From: Karstenula rhodostoma CBS 690.94
Lineage: Eukaryota; Ascomycota; Dothideomycetes; Pleosporales; Didymosphaeriaceae
Length of the DNA: 10,269 nt
Direction of reading: 5' to 3'
NCBI GenBank assembly: GCA_010093485.1
Contig: MU001509.1
Coordinates: 1,411,153 to 1,421,421, forward strand
This document shows positions 8,264 to 10,269 of this stretch, one piece after another. Every line of letters starts with the position of its first letter. Position 1 is the first letter of the stretch. Position numbers and translations under genes: made by a program. A model generated the notes under the pieces. That model saw only the letters and a list, made by a program, of their open reading frames with translations, was not told the origin of the DNA and did no database searches.

Positions 8264-8469
8264 TATTAAGAATATAAATAATACTTAGTAATATTAGGGT
8301 TTATAGAGTTCTAATTAGCTATAATAAGGGGTACCTTAACCTAAATACTAAACTAATTTAGGACAAGTATAGTATATAACTAGCCTTTCTAGTAATCTTT
8401 TCTTATAGAGTAATCTAATTAATTTACTCCCTAAATAAAGGGATATTTAAGCTCCTTTTCTCTACTATA
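8264..8469 (+). repeat. 3' LTR (206 bp)
   Basis: It has the same length as the 5' LTR and aligns without gaps. The seven differences are all transitions: 1287/8309, 1323/8345, 1324/8346, 1337/8359, 1342/8364, 1403/8425 and 1419/8441. Four of them are CA versus TA. This copy keeps CA at 8364 where the 5' copy has TA, so both LTRs were mutated after integration, each at slightly different sites. Confidence 0.95.
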
Positions 8470-8474
8470 ATAAC
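8470..8474. repeat. target-site duplication, right copy (ATAAC)
   Basis: Exact match to 1237-1241, directly after the 3' LTR. An unmutated pair means neither copy contained a RIP-susceptible site that changed in only one of them. Confidence 0.9.
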
Positions 8475-9044
8475 TAATAGTAATCTAATTCTATATAAAT
8501 AATATTTCTATCTATAAATTAGAACTATCTACTCTTTTTAAAATAGGGGGGTAATATAATAAAGCTTAAGTTATATATACTAAGTTAAAAAATTAAAAAG
8601 TAGTAAAATATAGTAATAGGTATAATTTAGAACTAGTTTAGATATTTAGAATATTCTAATATCTCTTTTACTATTTTAGAATCTAACTAGTCCCTTATAC
8701 TACTATAATTTATAAATAATAAAATCCTAGTAGTCTATTTAACTACTATCTATAATAATTTTAATCTACTAAAATATATCTAAAGGTTAAATAACTTATA
8801 TAGAAACTAAGGAGATTAATTAATTAAATTTTATAGATAATAGTCTAGCCTATTACTTAAAGTATTTAGGTAAAAAATAAATATAATATACTAAAACTTA
8901 TATATTAAAGTTATTTTTTTTATAATTATATAATTATAAACTTATTTTTCTTTATAATTTTATAATTTTCTACTATTCTTTTATATAAAGTCTATAGATC
9001 GTGATTTATTTTAGAATTCTTTTAAACTAATATATACTTCTATA
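8475..9044. other. right flank, part 1: no gene; contains a second polypurine-like G7 tract
   Basis: All frames are broken by TAA/TAG and I recognise no product. The one notable item is seven G at 8546-8552 followed by TAATATAATAAAGC. This resembles the Copia element's own AGGGGG-TA border and may be the polypurine tract and LTR start of another, older LTR element into which the Copia inserted. I could not find a matching second LTR in the window. A long T/A run around 8915-8970 is simple sequence. A CG/TG survivor lies at 9000-9003. Confidence 0.35.
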
Positions 9045-9240
9045 CAGTGTTACGAAAAATAGTAATTAAGTATTACTAAGTAATTAAGTAATTACTATAT
9101 AGTATTACTAAGTAATTACTTAATTACTATTACTCAGTTACTATTACTTAGTTACTAATTACTATTACTAATTACTTAAAAAATAAAATAGTAACTAAGT
9201 AATTACTCAGTTACTATATTTAGTAATTATTTTTAAATAT
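9045..9240 (+). repeat. CAGTG-starting terminus with palindromic subterminal repeats (hAT-like end, tentative)
   Basis: CAGTGTTACGAAAAAT at 9045-9060 retains CA, TG and CG side by side, which is exceptional here. It is followed by about 170 bp of repeats built from AGTAATTACT, AGTTACT and their complements. At 9190-9215 a 26-bp palindrome (AGTAACTAAGTAATT and its mirror) is perfect except for one A/C pair explained by one G-to-A change. hAT transposons often start with CAGTG or CAGNG and have short subterminal repeats bound by the transposase. No opposite terminus and no 8-bp duplication could be found, so a satellite-like repeat remains possible. Confidence 0.35.
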
Positions 9241-9329
9241 ATAACTAAATTTAAAGTTATTATAAGTAAAGATTAAACTTTAATTAGTATTATATATACT
9301 TTAAAGGCTTTAATATATAGTATTTTTTA

Positions 9330-9780
9330 ATATATTATTATTCTTTAAGCTATTTAAAGACGCTTAAACTTATAGTAAAAAACTTAAAAAGATTATATAA
9401 ATCAAGTACCCTAAATACTAACTAGCTTTTAAAAAATTATAATAAGCTATAATAGATACTAATACTTATAATAATTATTATTATTTATAAAATACTTATA
9501 GTTATATAAAAAATATTTTATTAAAAAAAGCTTTATAATTACTTTAGAGTAGTAGAGAATTTAATACTTTTAGTAAAAAGTTTAAAAAGACTATATAATT
9601 AAATTTAGTTTATATAGTAACCAATTTTTAAAATATAGAACTATAGTAAAATATAAAATTATACTAATAAAAATACTAATAATAGTATAATAATTATTTA
9701 TATATATATAAATAATTCTATTATAAAAACTTTATAATTCTTTAAGGGCCTTTATATTCTAAAGACTTTTATTAATTTTC
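9330..9780. repeat. diverged direct duplication, period about 198 bp
   Basis: The 28 bp at 9373-9400 match 9571-9598 with three differences, all transitions. A second anchor, CTTTATAATT followed closely by CTTTA, occurs at 9531 and 9730 (199 bp apart), and a weaker counterpart lies around 9340-9356. So a little over two diverged tandem copies are present. 198 bp is 66 codons, and one + strand frame gives Ser-Lys-Lys-Leu-Lys-Lys-Ile-Ile in copy 1 and Ser-Lys-Lys-Phe-Lys-Lys-Thr-Ile in copy 2, with intervening TAA codons in Gln-like places. It may therefore be a decayed repeat-protein coding region. CA survivors are at 9403 and 9622. Confidence 0.45.
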
Positions 9781-9815
9781 TTAATAAAGAATATTATTCT
9801 GTAAAGGAAATTACT

Positions 9816-9913
9816 CTTTATAAATAAAAAAGGGTTAAAAAAGAAGTTTCTACTAATTTAGAATTAAGTATAGAATAGGCTAAAGAGGAAGAGGCTAGTA
9901 TAGATTTAAGCTA
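9816..9913 (+). pseudogene. possible decayed coding fragment
   Basis: In the register starting at 9843 the sequence reads Glu-Val-Ser-Thr-Asn-Leu-Glu-Leu-Ser-Ile-Glu, then TAG, then an acidic Ala-Lys-Glu-Glu-Glu-Ala-Ser-Ile-Asp-Leu-Ser before another TAG. The composition (Glu- and Ser-rich, few stops) differs from neighbouring non-coding sequence. It is not in the same frame as the preceding 198-bp duplication. No domain is recognised. It is short enough to be chance. Confidence 0.2.
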
Positions 9914-9920
9914 GCTTTTA

Positions 9921-10030
9921 TTTTATTTCTTTTTATTATTTCTATCTAGTTTCTTATAGATTTCTATTTTATTTCTTTTTATTATTTATAACTAGTTTCT
10001 TATAGATTTCTTTTTTATTATTTCTAACTA
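9921..10030. repeat. T-rich tandem repeat, 46-bp unit, about 2.4 copies
   Basis: Unit 1 (9921-9966) and unit 2 (9967-10012) agree at 43 of 46 positions. A partial third unit (10013-10030) corresponds to unit positions 11-28 and runs into the T21 tract. The units contain TTTTATTTCT and AGTTTCTTATAGATTTCT blocks. The strand is strongly pyrimidine-rich with almost no G. Confidence 0.75.
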
Positions 10031-10051
10031 TTTTTTTTTTTTTTTTTTTTT
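10031..10051 (-). repeat. T21 tract, probable poly(A) tail of a minus-strand retroelement
   Basis: An uninterrupted run of 21 T directly precedes the repeat shared with 1089-1148. Read on the minus strand, the shared repeat comes first and the A run follows, as at the 3' end of a LINE or SINE. A slipped homopolymer next to the T-rich tandem repeat is the alternative. The last T can belong to either this tract or the repeat. Confidence 0.55.
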
Positions 10052-10110
10052 AATATAAAGCTACTATTATAACTACCTAGTAATAAGGAAAGATCTAGAG
10101 GTACTATATA
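10051..10110 (-). repeat. dispersed repeat copy B, inverted relative to copy A
   Basis: Its reverse complement matches 1089-1148 at 54 of 60 positions. Copy B keeps G or C at four positions where copy A has A or T, so it is the less mutated copy. Similarity appears to fade beyond 10110, so the copies may have different 5' parts, as in subfamilies or truncated insertions. Confidence 0.6.
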
Positions 10111-10230
10111 GTTCTATTAAATAGCTCTAAAGGATAGTACTATTTATAATAAAAGAGAAAGAAAGGTACCTATAGCACTAGGCTTAATTAACTAAATATT
10201 AACCTACCTATACGCGTTATATAATATAGT
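10111..10230. other. right edge: no gene seen
   Basis: This would be the body of the minus-strand element ending at 10051. No coding motif is recognised. It holds a CA survivor at 10176 and one of the four CGCG survivors at 10213-10216. Confidence 0.3.
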
Positions 10231-10269
10231 AATACTATAATACTATAATACTATAATACTATAATACTA
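10231..10269. repeat. 8-bp microsatellite, at least 4.5 copies, cut by window edge
   Basis: The unit ACTATAAT is repeated exactly from 10234 to 10265 and continues as ACTA to the last base. The array is perfect over its visible length, so it is younger than, or immune to, the surrounding mutation. It contains C but no CA step, so it offers RIP no preferred target. Confidence 0.85.

Larger units (their letters stand above)
1242..8469 (+). mobile_element. complete RIP-inactivated Ty1/Copia LTR retrotransposon, 7,228 bp
   Basis: The element runs from one 206-bp LTR to the other and is bounded by ATAAC duplications. Internal order is LTR, primer-binding site, leader, a single gag-pol frame, an accessory segment of about 1.6 kb, polypurine tract, LTR. 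Integrase lies before reverse transcriptase, which defines Copia (Pseudoviridae type) as opposed to Gypsy. The gag-pol frame can be followed from about 1631 to 6685 in one register, so decay appears to be by point mutation and not by deletion. I saw no CA and only one TG in the whole interior (1448-8263). Both strands are affected: C-to-T and G-to-A changes are both seen at conserved residues. The element cannot encode active enzymes now. At 7.2 kb it is long for a Copia element, the excess being the segment downstream of pol. Confidence 0.95.

Noticed and set aside
9040..9240. CRISPR array
   Set aside because: The repeats are short, overlapping, palindromic and irregularly spaced with no unique spacers of constant length.
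1..10269. Mitochondrial DNA or an AT-rich bacterial or Plasmodium-like genome as the source
   Set aside because: Low GC alone would not remove CA and TG almost completely while keeping CT, AG, CC and GG. The element is a eukaryotic Copia retrotransposon with both LTRs, and RIP explains the pattern better.
1..10269. tRNA or rRNA genes
   Set aside because: No clover-leaf arms with T-loop or conserved rRNA segments were seen; the near-absence of CA, TG and CG excludes intact copies.

Overview
This window is AT-rich fungal-type DNA that has been mutated almost to saturation by a process with the signature of repeat-induced point mutation (RIP). Read by eye, the dinucleotides CA and TG are nearly absent: about a dozen CA and half a dozen TG in 10.3 kb. 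CG is reduced to about eleven loci, and TA dominates. RIP with a CpA preference is known only from filamentous fungi, chiefly Pezizomycotina, so an AT-rich repeat compartment of an ascomycete nuclear genome is the best guess. I cannot name a species. No intact host gene and no RNA gene is visible. The usual start codon is also almost gone, because ATG becomes ATA.

The centre, 1242-8469, is one complete but dead Ty1/Copia LTR retrotransposon. It has two 206-bp LTRs, a 5-bp target duplication (ATAAC), a primer-binding site that fits the half-tRNA-iMet type used by copia, and a G-run polypurine tract. A single frame of about 5 kb (about 1631-6685) can be followed with no indel that I could detect. 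It carries Gag, protease, integrase, reverse transcriptase and RNase H in Copia order, interrupted only by TAA/TAG codons and by substitutions of the C-to-T and G-to-A kind. Between pol and the 3' LTR lies an unusual 1.6-kb segment. It reads as a second decayed frame (about 6756-7922) with a Gln/Lys-rich middle and a clean 69-codon stretch, followed by a nested inverted repeat.

The left flank (1-1236) is decayed sequence without a recognised gene. It holds an 11-bp-arm inverted repeat and, at 1089-1148, a 60-bp segment that recurs inverted at 10051-10110 beside a T21 tract. The two copies look like 3' ends of a poly(A)-tailed retroelement.

The right flank (8475-10269) holds a G7 tract resembling the polypurine tract of another LTR element, a CAGTG-starting terminus followed by palindromic AGTAATTACT-like repeats (hAT-like end, tentative), a diverged tandem duplication with a period of about 198 bp, a 46-bp T-rich tandem repeat, the T21 tract and an 8-bp microsatellite cut by the window edge. 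This flank keeps more CA and TG than the Copia interior, so mutation is not uniform across the window.

Nothing here works together as a functional system. It is a layered transposon graveyard. Its most informative parts are the intact element architecture, the accessory frame downstream of pol, and the pattern of which dinucleotides survived.
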